In this document: positions 38,179 to 47,002 of the stretch, one piece after another | How positions within the stretch are numbered: position 1 is the first letter of the stretch | Layout of the letters: every line of letters starts with the position of its first letter | NCBI RefSeq assembly: GCF_003325475.1 | Contig: NZ_CP029495.1 | Coordinates: 2,356,001 to 2,420,000 of the forward strand | From: Chromobacterium phragmitis | GTDB taxonomy: Bacteria > Pseudomonadota > Gammaproteobacteria > Burkholderiales > Chromobacteriaceae | Reading direction: 5' to 3' | DNA length: 64,000 nucleotides | Notes under the pieces: generated by a model | Databases searched by the model: none | Told to the model about the DNA's origin: nothing | What the model saw: only the letters and a program-made list of their open reading frames with translations | Made by a program: the position numbers and the translations under genes

Positions 38179-39341
38179 CCCGCCGCCGCATTGCTATCGT
38201 CACCGGCAGCAGGGCCGAGTATGGCCTGCTGTACTGGCCCATTCGCGATCTTCTCGCCGCGTCTGACTTTGAGTTGCAGCTCATCGTTACGGGTATGCAT
38301 CTTTCGCCAGAATTCGGCTTGACCGTACGCGATATCGAACGTGATGGTACTCCCATCAGCGCGCGGGTCGACATGCTGGTTTCGAGCGATACGCCGGGAG
38401 GAATCGCCAAGTCGATGGCGCTGGGCCTGATTGGTTTTTCCGATGCCATTGAGCGCCTGCGCCCGGATGCCATGCTTGTATTGGGCGACCGCTTCGAAAT
38501 TCTGGCCGCCGCTCAAGCTGCGATGGTGCACAACGTGCCTCTGGTGCACATCGCAGGCGGGGATACCACCGAAGGGGCCTTCGATGAGGCGATTCGCCAC
38601 GCCATCACGAAGATGGCGCACCTGCACTTGGTGACGAACGAGGCAGCTCGTCAGCGGGTTGTCCAGATGGGGGAGGATCCGCGCTGCGTCCACATTGTCG
38701 GCAGCCCGGGGCTGGATCATTTGCGCAGGCAGCAGTTGCTGGACCATGCTGCGCTGGAGACCTCTTTGGGACAGCCACTGGGCGCGCGCAATGCATTGGT
38801 GACATTCCATCCGGTAACGCTTGAGCCGGCAGACGGCCTGCGTCAGCAAGAAGAACTGCTGGCTGCTTTGGAAGCTCTGCCTGAAGAGTGGGTGTTGTGG
38901 TTCACTCTGCCTAATGCCGATACCGGTGGCCGCGGGTTGGCCGCTGCCTTGCAGGCTTGGGCCAAGGGGCGCGCGCGCGTGCGGGTGTTTGCTTCGCTTG
39001 GGCAGTTGCGCTATCTGAGTCTGATGCGAGAGGCTGATGTGGTCGTTGGCAATTCGTCTAGCGGACTTTATGAGGCACCATCATTCCAGGTGCCGACCAT
39101 CGACATAGGCGATCGACAGCGAGGTCGGCTTGCGGCGGCATCGGTACTGCATTGCGAGCCGGAACGCGGCGCAATCCGCGAAGCGATCAACCGCGCGTTG
39201 GCGCTGGATTGCAGCGGGGTCCAGAATCCGTATGGCGATGGTCGCAGCGCCGCCCGCATCGTCGATGCCTTGCGGGCAATGCCCCCCGCGCAAAGCATGC
39301 TAAAGAAGACTTTTCACATGATAGAGGCGGCCCGTGCCTGA
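38175..39341 (+). CDS. legG: NDP-N-acetylhexosamine 2-epimerase, hydrolysing (NeuC/LegG)
   Basis: 388 residues, GTG start overlapping the legC stop. NeuC/WecB fold: RRRIAIVTGSRAEYGLLYWPIRDL, MLVLGDRFEILAAAQAAMVHNVPLVHIAGGDTTEGAFDEAIRHAITKMAHLHLVTNEAARQRVVQMGE, VGSPGLDHL, VVGNSSSGLYEAPSF and IDIGDRQRGR. In the legionaminate pathway it removes the nucleotide and inverts C2, giving 2,4-diacetamido-2,4,6-trideoxymannose. The early part of the gene is less GC-rich than legB and legI around it. Overlaps legI by 8 bases. Confidence 0.92.
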   Translation: MTRRRIAIVTGSRAEYGLLYWPIRDLLAASDFELQLIVTGMHLSPEFGLTVRDIERDGTPISARVDMLVSSDTPGGIAKSMALGLIGFSDAIERLRPDAMLVLGDRFEILAAAQAAMVHNVPLVHIAGGDTTEGAFDEAIRHAITKMAHLHLVTNEAARQRVVQMGEDPRCVHIVGSPGLDHLRRQQLLDHAALETSLGQPLGARNALVTFHPVTLEPADGLRQQEELLAALEALPEEWVLWFTLPNADTGGRGLAAALQAWAKGRARVRVFASLGQLRYLSLMREADVVVGNSSSGLYEAPSFQVPTIDIGDRQRGRLAAASVLHCEPERGAIREAINRALALDCSGVQNPYGDGRSAARIVDALRAMPPAQSMLKKTFHMIEAARA

Positions 39342-40419
39342 GACTTTATCTCCTGTTTTTATTATCGCCGAAGCAGGCGTCAACCATAACGGCTCATTGG
39401 ACATGGCGTTGCGTCTAGTCGACGCAGCCGCCGAGGCCGGCGCCGACGCGGTCAAGTTCCAGACCTTCAAGGCCGAGCTGCTGGCCACGGCGCAGGCCGG
39501 CAAGGCGAGTTATCAGATCTCCAATACGAAGGAGGGCGGCAGCCAGCTGGCGATGCTGCGCGCGCTCGAGCTGAGGCTTGAGGACCACCATGCGCTGATC
39601 GAACATTGCCAGGCGCGCGGCATTCGCTTCATGTCGACAGCCTTCGACGCCACCAGCCTGACGTTCCTGGGCGGCCTGGGCATGCCGGCGATCAAGATTC
39701 CATCTGGCGATATCACCTGCGCGCCTTTGTTGCTGCAGGCGGCTCAGCTGCGCCAGCGCTTGCTGGTGTCCAGCGGCATGTCGACGCTGACTGATCTGGA
39801 GCGCGCGCTGGGCGTGCTGGCCTGGGGGCTGCAGCATGATGGGCAGCCATCAAGCCAGAATGAGATCGACGCCTGCTACTTCAGCGCCGAGGGGCAGGAG
39901 GCATTGCGCAGCCACGTCACGCTGCTGCATTGCGTCACGCAGTACCCGGCGCCGCCGGAGGCGGTGAACCTGCGCGCCATGGATTCGATGGCGCAGGCTT
40001 TTGGCCTGCCTGTCGGCTATTCCGACCACACGCTGGGGATCGAAGTGTCGATCGCCGCGGTCGCGCGCGGCGCGACGGTGATCGAAAAACATTTCACGCT
40101 CGATCGCTCGCTGCCCGGGCCGGACCATCTGGCCTCGCTCGAGCCCGGCGAGCTCCGGAGCATGGTGGGGGCGATCCGCCATGTCGAAGCCGCGCTGGGG
40201 AGCGCGCGCAAATTACCGGCGCCAGCCGAACACCCCAATCGCGCCGTGGCGCGCCGTTCGATCGTCGCGAGCCGTCCCATCGCGGCGGGCGAGACGCTGA
40301 CATTGGCGATGCTGGACTGCAAGCGTCCCGGCAACGGTATGACGCCGATGGACATCTGGTCATTGGTGGGCCGCCCTGCTGCGCGCGACTTCGCCGCCGA
40401 CGAGCAGATCGAGCCATGA
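39334..40419 (+). CDS. legI: Nonulosonic acid synthase (NeuB/LegI)
   Basis: 361 residues, GTG start within the end of legG. TIM-barrel synthase domain: FIIAEAGVNHNGSLDMALRLVDAAAEAGADAVKFQTF, MPAIKIPSGDI, GYSDHTLGIEVSIAAVARGATVIEKHFTLDRSLPGPDH. A C-terminal SAF (antifreeze-like) domain (about 290-360) closes the active site. It condenses phosphoenolpyruvate with the LegG product to give a nine-carbon acid. An insert at about 165-200 (WGLQHDGQPSSQNEIDACYFSAEGQEALRSHV) recalls LegI/PtmC enzymes and separates it from Neu5Ac synthases, which supports N,N'-diacetyllegionaminate. Confidence 0.92.
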   Translation: MPETLSPVFIIAEAGVNHNGSLDMALRLVDAAAEAGADAVKFQTFKAELLATAQAGKASYQISNTKEGGSQLAMLRALELRLEDHHALIEHCQARGIRFMSTAFDATSLTFLGGLGMPAIKIPSGDITCAPLLLQAAQLRQRLLVSSGMSTLTDLERALGVLAWGLQHDGQPSSQNEIDACYFSAEGQEALRSHVTLLHCVTQYPAPPEAVNLRAMDSMAQAFGLPVGYSDHTLGIEVSIAAVARGATVIEKHFTLDRSLPGPDHLASLEPGELRSMVGAIRHVEAALGSARKLPAPAEHPNRAVARRSIVASRPIAAGETLTLAMLDCKRPGNGMTPMDIWSLVGRPAARDFAADEQIEP

Positions 40420-41069
40420 GCCTGCCTGTAATCGTGATCGGCGCCGGCGGCCATGCCGCCGTGGTGGCGGATGCCCTGCTCGAGTCCGGCGTGGAAGTGC
40501 TGGGCTACACCGATCCCGACTCCCGCCTCCACGGCGCGCTGCGCTTGGGTTTGCCTGTGCTGGGGGGCGACGAGGCTCTTGCCGGGTACGAGCCCGCTCA
40601 GGTCCGGCTCGTCAACGGCCTGGGTTTCGTTGCCGGCTCAGGTCGGGAGGCCGCGCGGGCTCGGGCGCAGCAGTCGCTGCAAGCGCAGGGTTGGACTTTC
40701 GCGTCGGCGATCCATCCGCGCGCTTGGGTGTCCCGCCATGCGATCCTGGCCGACGACGTTCAGGTGCTGGCCGGCGCGATGGTGCAGGCCGGCGCCCGGA
40801 TCGGGGCTGGCGCCATCGTCAATACCGGCGCGGTTGTCGAACATGACTCCAGCGTCGGCGCCTGGTGCCACGTCGCCACACGCGCGACGCTGTGCGGCCA
40901 AACCCGCATCGGGGATGGCTGCCTGGTCGGCGCGGGGGCCGTGCTGCGCCAGTCGGTGAGCATCGGCGCGGACACCGTGATCGGCGCGGGAGCCGTCGTG
41001 CTGCGCGACAGCCCTGGCGGCGAGGTATTGTGCGGCGTGCCCGCGCGTCCCCTTGGAGCTAAGCGATGA
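40416..41069 (+). CDS. NeuD/PglD-type sugar acetyltransferase (LegH candidate)
   Basis: 217 residues, ATGA overlap with the legI stop. An N-terminal Rossmann-like sugar domain (VIVIGAGGHAAVVADALLESG) precedes a left-handed beta-helix of hexapeptide repeats (about 110-205, e.g. GARIGAGAIVNTGAVVEHDSSVGAWCHVATRATLCG), where His134 of VVEHDSSVG is the likely catalytic base. Relatives N-acetylate UDP-4-amino sugars (PglD) or O-acetylate sialic acid (NeuD). No other LegH candidate exists in the pathway segment, so 4-N-acetylation between LegC and LegG is its most economical role. Confidence 0.85.
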   Translation: MSLPVIVIGAGGHAAVVADALLESGVEVLGYTDPDSRLHGALRLGLPVLGGDEALAGYEPAQVRLVNGLGFVAGSGREAARARAQQSLQAQGWTFASAIHPRAWVSRHAILADDVQVLAGAMVQAGARIGAGAIVNTGAVVEHDSSVGAWCHVATRATLCGQTRIGDGCLVGAGAVLRQSVSIGADTVIGAGAVVLRDSPGGEVLCGVPARPLGAKR

Positions 41070-42118
41070 AGAGTTGGCAATCCACCTTGATCGGACCCGA
41101 TGTCAGCCTGAGAGAAGCGCTGGAAATCATCGACTCGGCCGGCACGCAACTGGCCGTGGTGGTCGACGAGCATCGCCGCCTGCTGGGAACGGTATCCGAT
41201 GGCGATGCGCGCCGCGCCTTGCTGAGCGGGCTGGGCATGGATGACCGGGTCGATCGCGTCATGCATGCCGGCGCGACCGTCGTCGCCAGTTCGTCCACGC
41301 CGCACGAGATCCAGGCGACGATGCGCCGCACCGGCCGCCACCAGCTGCCTATCGTGGACGCGGAAGGCGTGGTTGTCGGTTTGGCCCTGATCAGCGATTA
41401 CTTGAGCGCCGCGCGGCGGAACAATTGGGTGGTGATCATGGCCGGCGGGCTCGGCACGCGCTTGCAGGAGCTTACCCGAGACACGCCAAAGCCCATGCTC
41501 AAGGTCGGCTCGCGGCCGCTGCTTGAGACCATCATCCGCAGTTATGCCGAACAGGGTTTCCATCGTTTCTACCTGGCCGTCAACTACAAGGCGGAGCAGA
41601 TAGAGGACCATTTCGGCGACGGCGCGGCGCTCGGGGTCGACATACGCTACCTGCGCGAGGAGCAACGGATGGGCACCGCGGGCGCGCTGAGCCTGTTGCC
41701 CGAGCGTCCAAACGCGCCCCTCATCGTGACCAATGCCGACTTGCTGACGAAAGAAAATTTCGGGCTTCTGGTCGACCAGCATGTCGAGGCGGGCGCTCAC
41801 GCCACGATGGCCGTGCGTCATTTCGAGATGCAGGTGCCATTCGGCGTGGTCAACGTGCGCGAGGGCCATATTCACTCCATCGAGGAGAAGCCGGTGCAGC
41901 GTTTCGTCGTCAGCGCCGGAATCAATGTCCTGTCGCCGGAAGTGCTGGAGCTGGTCCCGGCCGGCAGCTTTTTCGACATGCCGTCGCTATTCGACCGAGT
42001 GCTCGAACACGGCATGAAGGCCCGTGCGTACCAGATCGACGGCTATTGGCTGGACATTGGCCGCTTGCCCGATTTCGAGCGGGCCAACCTCGAATACACC
42101 GAGATATTCAATGATTGA
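41066..42118 (+). CDS. ptmE: CBS-domain sugar-phosphate nucleotidyltransferase (PtmE-like)
   Basis: 350 residues; ATG overlaps the preceding stop. Two CBS motifs (about 1-118: SLREALEIIDSAGTQLAVVVDEHRRLLGTVSDGDARRAL, then HQLPIVDAEGVVVGLALISDYL) are fused to a nucleotidyltransferase domain whose pyrophosphorylase loop MAGGLGTRL is at 125-133. C. jejuni PtmE has this architecture and makes GDP-glucosamine at the head of its GDP-linked legionaminic route. CBS domains suggest adenine-nucleotide control. Its presence points to a GDP- rather than UDP-linked precursor. Next gene overlaps by 8 bases. Confidence 0.85.
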   Translation: MKSWQSTLIGPDVSLREALEIIDSAGTQLAVVVDEHRRLLGTVSDGDARRALLSGLGMDDRVDRVMHAGATVVASSSTPHEIQATMRRTGRHQLPIVDAEGVVVGLALISDYLSAARRNNWVVIMAGGLGTRLQELTRDTPKPMLKVGSRPLLETIIRSYAEQGFHRFYLAVNYKAEQIEDHFGDGAALGVDIRYLREEQRMGTAGALSLLPERPNAPLIVTNADLLTKENFGLLVDQHVEAGAHATMAVRHFEMQVPFGVVNVREGHIHSIEEKPVQRFVVSAGINVLSPEVLELVPAGSFFDMPSLFDRVLEHGMKARAYQIDGYWLDIGRLPDFERANLEYTEIFND

Positions 42119-42860
42119 CGACAAGTCCGTGTTGGCGATCGTGCCGGCGCGCGGCGGCTCAAAAGGCCTGCCTGGCAAAAACAAGCGTCCGCTGCAAGGC
42201 AAGCCGCTGGTCGCGTGGCCGATCGGCGCCGCTTTGGGGGCCGCCTGCGTCGACAAGGTGTTGTGCACCACCGACGATGCCGAGATCCGCGGCATCGCGC
42301 TGGCGCATGGCGCCCAGGCGCCGTTCCTGCGCCCCGCGCACCTGGCTTCGGACTGCGCGTCCTCCATCGACGCGATCCTGCATGCCGTCGATTATCTGGC
42401 GGAGCGGGGCGAGCATTACGATTACGTCGTGGTGCTGGAACCGACCTCGCCGCTGACCGCTTCGGCCGATGTCGACGCCGCGCTTCGAACGCTGCATGCC
42501 AGGCGAGCCGACGCCGACTCCATCGTCGGCGTCAGCCGGGTGGAGTCCACCCATCCCGAGTACGACGTGCGCCTGGGCGCCGACGGCCGCATTTCGCCTT
42601 ATCTGGCGGCAGACTTCAAGTCGCTCAAGCGCCGCCAGGAGATAGAGGCGCTGCACTTTCTCGAGGGCTCGCTGTATATCAGCGCCACGCCGGCGCTGCG
42701 CGTCGAAGGCGGCTTCTATCATGGCCGCACGCTCGGTTACGAGGTGCCGCGCTGGAAGTCCGTCGAAATAGACGAACTGGTCGATTTCCTGTTTGTAGAA
42801 ACGCTGCTGGCCAATCTGGATCAACTTGCGGCGCTCGACGCGGCCGCTCATCACTCATGA
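42111..42860 (+). CDS. legF: CMP-nonulosonate (legionaminate) cytidylyltransferase
   Basis: 249 residues from ATG 42111, overlapping ptmE. NeuA family: LAIVPARGGSKGLPGKNKRPLQGKPLVAWPIGAAL (CTP loop), VVLEPTSPLTASADVDAAL, RRQEIEALHFLEGSLYISATPAL, and VEIDELVDFLFVETLL. It activates the nine-carbon acid as its CMP-sugar, the donor for a transferase. Stop overlaps a possible ATG of the next gene (ATGA at 42857). Confidence 0.9.
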   Translation: MIDDKSVLAIVPARGGSKGLPGKNKRPLQGKPLVAWPIGAALGAACVDKVLCTTDDAEIRGIALAHGAQAPFLRPAHLASDCASSIDAILHAVDYLAERGEHYDYVVVLEPTSPLTASADVDAALRTLHARRADADSIVGVSRVESTHPEYDVRLGADGRISPYLAADFKSLKRRQEIEALHFLEGSLYISATPALRVEGGFYHGRTLGYEVPRWKSVEIDELVDFLFVETLLANLDQLAALDAAAHHS

Positions 42861-42868
42861 GGCCTTCC

Positions 42869-44221
42869 ATGCTCCAAGATGACAAGACGAACCCCGCGAC
42901 GGCGTCCCATTCCGAACGGCTGCACCGTGTGATTCCCGGCGGCGCGCATACCTACTCGCGCGGCGACGATCAGTACCCGGCCAACGCGCCGCAGATCCTC
43001 GAGCGCGCAAAGGGCGCGACCGTCTGGGCTGCCGATGGCCGCAGCTTCCTCGACTATGGGATGGCGCTGCGCGCAGTGTCCATCGGTTATTCCGAGCCAG
43101 CGATCAACGAGGCTGCGATTCAAGGCCTGGAAGCCGGCAACAATCTGACCCGCGCGTCGGTTATCGAACTGGAAGCGGCCGAGCGGCTGGTGGACATGAT
43201 CGATTCGGTCGACATGGTCAAGTTCACCAAGAACGGCTCCACCGCGACCTCCGCCGCCGTCAAGCTGGCCCGCGCCTATACCGGGCGCGACCTGGTGGCG
43301 AGATGCGCGCAGCACCCGTTTTTCTCCTACGACGATTGGTTCATCGGCAATACCCCGATCACCAAGGGCATTCCAGCCAGCGCGATTGAGCAGACCAAGT
43401 CGTTCGCGTACAACGACATCGGCTCCCTCGAGCGATTGATCGCGGAGCATCCCGGCCAGTTCGCCTGCGTCATTCTCGAGCCGGCTTCGACCGAAACGCC
43501 CGCGACCTTCATCGAGCCCGACGGCCGCGAGGTGAATTATTTGCAGCAGGTGGAGGCCTTGTGCCGCAAGCACGGGATCGTCTTCATTCTCGACGAGATG
43601 ATCACCGGCTTCCGCTGGCATCTGAAAGGGGCGCAGCATGTTTACGGCGTCACTCCGGACCTGTGCACCTTCGGCAAGGCGATGGCGAACGGTTTTTCCG
43701 TCGCCGCGGTGGCCGGTCGGCGCGAACTGATGTCGCTGGGCTCGATAGACCGCGTGGGGCAGGAGCGCCTGTTTCTGCTCTCTACGACGCACGGCGCGGA
43801 GATGTGCGGCCTGGCGGCGTACCTCGCGACGATGGATTTTCTCGAGCGATATGATGTCGTCGACCATTTGTGGGCATACGGCGCCGATTTGCAGGCGGCG
43901 ATCAACGCGGCGGCCGAGCATGCCGGCATCGCCAAGCACTTCTATGCCGCCGGCCCAGCGGTCAGTCCCTACTACGCGACCGTGACCGGAGAGGGGGCGC
44001 CTTGGATGGAGCTCAGAACCTTGTTCGCGCAGGAAATGATCAAGCAGGGCGTGCTGATGCCTTGGCTGGCGCTGAGCTATCGACATGGCGAGGCCGAACT
44101 GGAGAAGACCCGCGAGGCGCTGGCTCATGCGATGGAGGTGTGCGCCCGCGGCGTCGCCGAGGGCATCGACAAGTATCTGATCGGCCCGGCGATCAAGCCG
44201 GTGTTCCGCCGCTTCAACTAA
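42869..44221 (+). CDS. Glutamate-1-semialdehyde aminomutase-like PLP enzyme in the nonulosonate operon
   Basis: 450 residues from ATG 42869 (GAGG 6 bases upstream); ATG 42857 overlapping legF is an alternative. Class III aminotransferase fold: RVIPGGAHTYSRGDDQYP, GATVWAADGRSFLDYGMALRAVSIGY, KFTKNGSTATSAAVKLARAYTGR, FILDEMITGFRW (Asp242) and the PLP lysine in DLCTFGKAMANGFS (Lys270). True heme-pathway HemL is not expected in a glycan operon, so this is a paralogue, probably transaminating a keto-sugar or keto-acid. Its substrate is unknown. The SDR gene follows after 21 bases. Confidence 0.85.
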   Translation: MLQDDKTNPATASHSERLHRVIPGGAHTYSRGDDQYPANAPQILERAKGATVWAADGRSFLDYGMALRAVSIGYSEPAINEAAIQGLEAGNNLTRASVIELEAAERLVDMIDSVDMVKFTKNGSTATSAAVKLARAYTGRDLVARCAQHPFFSYDDWFIGNTPITKGIPASAIEQTKSFAYNDIGSLERLIAEHPGQFACVILEPASTETPATFIEPDGREVNYLQQVEALCRKHGIVFILDEMITGFRWHLKGAQHVYGVTPDLCTFGKAMANGFSVAAVAGRRELMSLGSIDRVGQERLFLLSTTHGAEMCGLAAYLATMDFLERYDVVDHLWAYGADLQAAINAAAEHAGIAKHFYAAGPAVSPYYATVTGEGAPWMELRTLFAQEMIKQGVLMPWLALSYRHGEAELEKTREALAHAMEVCARGVAEGIDKYLIGPAIKPVFRRFN

Positions 44222-44242
44222 CCACAGACGGTACCCATATAG

Positions 44243-45031
44243 ATGACGCCAGATTCATCTCTGTTGCAGAACAAGACTGTCGTGTTGGTCGGCGGAGCCG
44301 GCCTGCTGGGCAGGGCTTTCGGCGAATCGCTGTTGCGGCATGGCGCGCAGCTTGTCGTGGCCGACCTGGACGAGGAGCGGTGCCGCGCCGCCTGTGACGA
44401 GCTGTCGGCCAAGATTCCGGGCGCGTCGCTGATCGCGGAAACGGCCGACATCACGAAACGGGAATCGCTCGACGCGCTGATCGACCGAGTCCAGGCACGG
44501 TGCGGCAAGATAGACGCGGTGGTCAACAATGCCTATCCGCGCAACAAGCAGTACGGCCGCAAGCTGGAGCAGGTCGAGTACGCGGACTTCTGCGAGAACG
44601 TCAGCACGCATCTGGGCGGCTACTTCCTCAGCACGCAACGATTCGCCGAGTTTTTCAAGCGCCAGGGCTTCGGCCATGTCGTCAATATCTCGTCGATATA
44701 CGGCAACGTCGCGCCCCGCTTCGAAATCTATGAAGGAACGCCGATGACCATGCCGGTGGAGTACGCGGCGATCAAGTCGGCGATCCAGCATTTGTCGCTG
44801 TACTTCATGCGCTACTACCAGGGCACGGCTTTGCGTTTCAACGTGTTGTCGCCGGGCGGAATCTTCGATCACCAGCCCGAATCTTTCCTGGAACGGTACA
44901 AGGCGTACGCGCAACACAAAGGCATGCTGGCGCCTGCCGACGTGGCCGGCACGCTGGTGTACCTGATTTCCGATTTATCCTCCTACGTGAATGGCCAGAA
45001 CATCGTCGTCGACGATGGCTGGTCGAAGTGA
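44243..45031 (+). CDS. SDR-family oxidoreductase (PtmA-like)
   Basis: 262 residues, classical short-chain dehydrogenase: cofactor loop VVLVGGAGLLGRAFGESLL, VVNNAYPRNKQYG, catalytic serine in VVNISSIYGNVAP, Tyr-x3-Lys in VEYAAIKSAIQHLSLYF, and C-terminal VNGQNIVVDDGWSK. C. jejuni PtmA, also in a legionaminate locus, is an SDR in a similar context, so I suggest the same group. Reaction not established here. Start spacing to a ribosome site is poor (no strong purine run). Confidence 0.85.
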   Translation: MTPDSSLLQNKTVVLVGGAGLLGRAFGESLLRHGAQLVVADLDEERCRAACDELSAKIPGASLIAETADITKRESLDALIDRVQARCGKIDAVVNNAYPRNKQYGRKLEQVEYADFCENVSTHLGGYFLSTQRFAEFFKRQGFGHVVNISSIYGNVAPRFEIYEGTPMTMPVEYAAIKSAIQHLSLYFMRYYQGTALRFNVLSPGGIFDHQPESFLERYKAYAQHKGMLAPADVAGTLVYLISDLSSYVNGQNIVVDDGWSK

Positions 45032-45038
45032 GGCCGCC

Positions 45039-45998
45039 GTGCATCAAGTCGCAATCATCGGCGCCGGCCAGCTCGGCCGCCGCCATCTGCAAGGACTGGT
45101 CAAGTCGACTCAGGCGTTGACCGTCCATGTGGTCGATCCATTAGAAGCCTCGCGCCGCGCGGTAGCGGATTTCATCGCCTCGCCGGAAGCCGGACCGTTG
45201 CCCGCCATCTATGTGCATGAATCGCTTGCCGCGCTGCCTGCCGAACTCGATGTGGCCATCATCGCCACGACTGCGAACCAGCGGTTTGCCGTGATCGAGC
45301 AATTGGCCCAGGCGGCCAAGGTTCGCCATCTGGTGCTGGAGAAATTCCTGTTCAACGATTCCGAACAGTACGAGCGCGCCGCCTCGCTGATCGAGGCGCG
45401 TGGCATGACGGCTTGGGTCAATACGCCCCGCCGCCATTTCGGCGTCTACCGCGAGCTGCGCGAGCAAAGCCGAGGCGACCCGCTGTTGCACTTCACGGCG
45501 GATGGCGGCGATTGGGGGCTGTGCTGCAACAGCGTGCACTTCGTCGATCTGGTCCAGTTCCTGGCCGGCGAGACCGAATTGAGGGGGCTTGAGACCCGCT
45601 TCGACGCCGATGTGATGGCGAGCAAGCGCGAAGGCTATGTCGAGCTGACCGGCGAGCTCTCCGGCGAGGTGGGCGCTACGCGCTTCACCATACGCTCGAT
45701 TCGCGGCTCGGCCAAACCGATCACCGTCACGCTGCACTACGCTCGCCAAACGGTTTTCATCGTGGAGGGCGAGGGCAAGCTCTGGCGAGTTGGCCAGGAC
45801 GGGGCAGGCGCGGAGACCTTCCGGCTTCCCTATCAGAGCGAGATGACCGGAGCGATCGCGGATCAGTTGTTGTCCAGCGATGCTTGCGATCTGACGCCCT
45901 ATGCCGATTCCGTGGCCGCCCATCAGCCTTTGTTGCGCGCGTTCGCCCAATACGCGGGCACGGTGAGCGGCGCCCGCGCGCAGTGCGCCATTACCTGA
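45039..45998 (+). CDS. Gfo/Idh/MocA-family oxidoreductase 1
   Basis: 319 residues from GTG 45039, which has AGTGAGG 5 bases upstream; ATG 45015, inside the SDR gene, is an alternative. N-terminal Rossmann NAD(P) loop HQVAIIGAGQLGRRHLQGL, then LVLEKFLFNDSEQYERA, the Gfo/Idh 'EKP' region with Phe replacing Pro, and NTPRRHFGVYRELRE. Middle section DWGLCCNSVHFVDLVQFLAG is the substrate-domain segment. Family members oxidise or reduce sugars and inositols. Substrate unknown; it forms a tandem with a second, divergent member of the same family. Confidence 0.83.
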   Translation: MHQVAIIGAGQLGRRHLQGLVKSTQALTVHVVDPLEASRRAVADFIASPEAGPLPAIYVHESLAALPAELDVAIIATTANQRFAVIEQLAQAAKVRHLVLEKFLFNDSEQYERAASLIEARGMTAWVNTPRRHFGVYRELREQSRGDPLLHFTADGGDWGLCCNSVHFVDLVQFLAGETELRGLETRFDADVMASKREGYVELTGELSGEVGATRFTIRSIRGSAKPITVTLHYARQTVFIVEGEGKLWRVGQDGAGAETFRLPYQSEMTGAIADQLLSSDACDLTPYADSVAAHQPLLRAFAQYAGTVSGARAQCAIT

Positions 45999-46015
45999 TT
46001 CGGAGTTCGAATACT

Positions 46016-46987
46016 ATGTTGCTACTGATTGGAAGCGGGCCGATGGCGGTTGAGTACGCCAAGGTCCTGAAGGCTCAAGCCCGTGAATTCGTCGTCGTCG
46101 GTCGTGGCGCCGCCAGCGCGGAGGCGTTCACTCAAGCGACCGGGGCGCCGGTGATGGCCGGCGGCCTGGATGATGCCATCGCATCCGGCCGTCTGCCCAG
46201 AGCGGCTTCGGCCATCGTGTCCGTTGGCGTGGAGGCGTTGTACGAGACCAGCGCCGCCCTGCTCAAATTCGGCGTGAAACACCTGCTCATCGAGAAGCCC
46301 GGACTGATGCGGCCGGACCAGATCGGTCCGCTGCAGAAGGCGGCGCGCTCGGCCGGCGCCCGCGTGTACATCGCCTACAACCGGCGTTTCCTGGCCTCGG
46401 TGCGGCGCGCGCGCGAAATCATCGAGGAGGACGGCGGACTGACTTCGTTCACCTTCGATTTCACCGAGTGGGGGCATGAGATCGAAGCCCTGACGAAGGC
46501 GCCGGGCGTGAAGGAACTGTGGGCGCTGGGCAATTCCTCGCATGTGCTGGACCTGGCCTTCCATCTTGGCGGCGCGCCCAAGCGTCTGCACGCCACGCGC
46601 GCAGGCGCGCTGGACTGGCATCCGGCAAGCGCTGTCTTCGTCGGCAGCGGCGTCACGTCTAGCGACGTCCCCTTTGCCTACCATGCCGATTGGGACGCGC
46701 CTGGCCGTTGGGGGCTGGAGTTCTGCACCCGCCGCCACAAGCTGATCTTCCGGCCCATGGAGAAACTGCAAGTCATGCGCAAGGGGTCTGTGCAAATCGA
46801 AGAGATCGCTGCAGACCAAGAGGACGCCCGGCTGGACGCAGAGTTCAAGCCCGGCCTGTTCCGACAGGTCGAGGCCTTTTACGCGACGGATACCGGCGCG
46901 CTGTGCACGCTGGACGAGTTGGAGGCCAATCTCGAGCACTTCTGCGCGATTGCCGGTTACGAGCGCGCCGCGCCGGCCATGGCCTGA
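46016..46987 (+). CDS. Gfo/Idh/MocA-family oxidoreductase 2
   Basis: 323 residues from ATG 46016. Rossmann loop MLLLIGSGPMAVEYAKVL, then KHLLIEKPGLMRPDQIGPLQKAA (canonical EKP), YIAYNRRFLASVRRAREIIEEDGG, and HVLDLAFHLGGAPKRL in the substrate domain. It shares the fold but little sequence with the preceding oxidoreductase, so this is not a recent duplication. Likely acts on a sugar intermediate in the same modification step. Substrate unknown. Confidence 0.83.
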   Translation: MLLLIGSGPMAVEYAKVLKAQAREFVVVGRGAASAEAFTQATGAPVMAGGLDDAIASGRLPRAASAIVSVGVEALYETSAALLKFGVKHLLIEKPGLMRPDQIGPLQKAARSAGARVYIAYNRRFLASVRRAREIIEEDGGLTSFTFDFTEWGHEIEALTKAPGVKELWALGNSSHVLDLAFHLGGAPKRLHATRAGALDWHPASAVFVGSGVTSSDVPFAYHADWDAPGRWGLEFCTRRHKLIFRPMEKLQVMRKGSVQIEEIAADQEDARLDAEFKPGLFRQVEAFYATDTGALCTLDELEANLEHFCAIAGYERAAPAMA

Positions 46988-47002
46988 CGATTGCCCGCCG
47001 CC

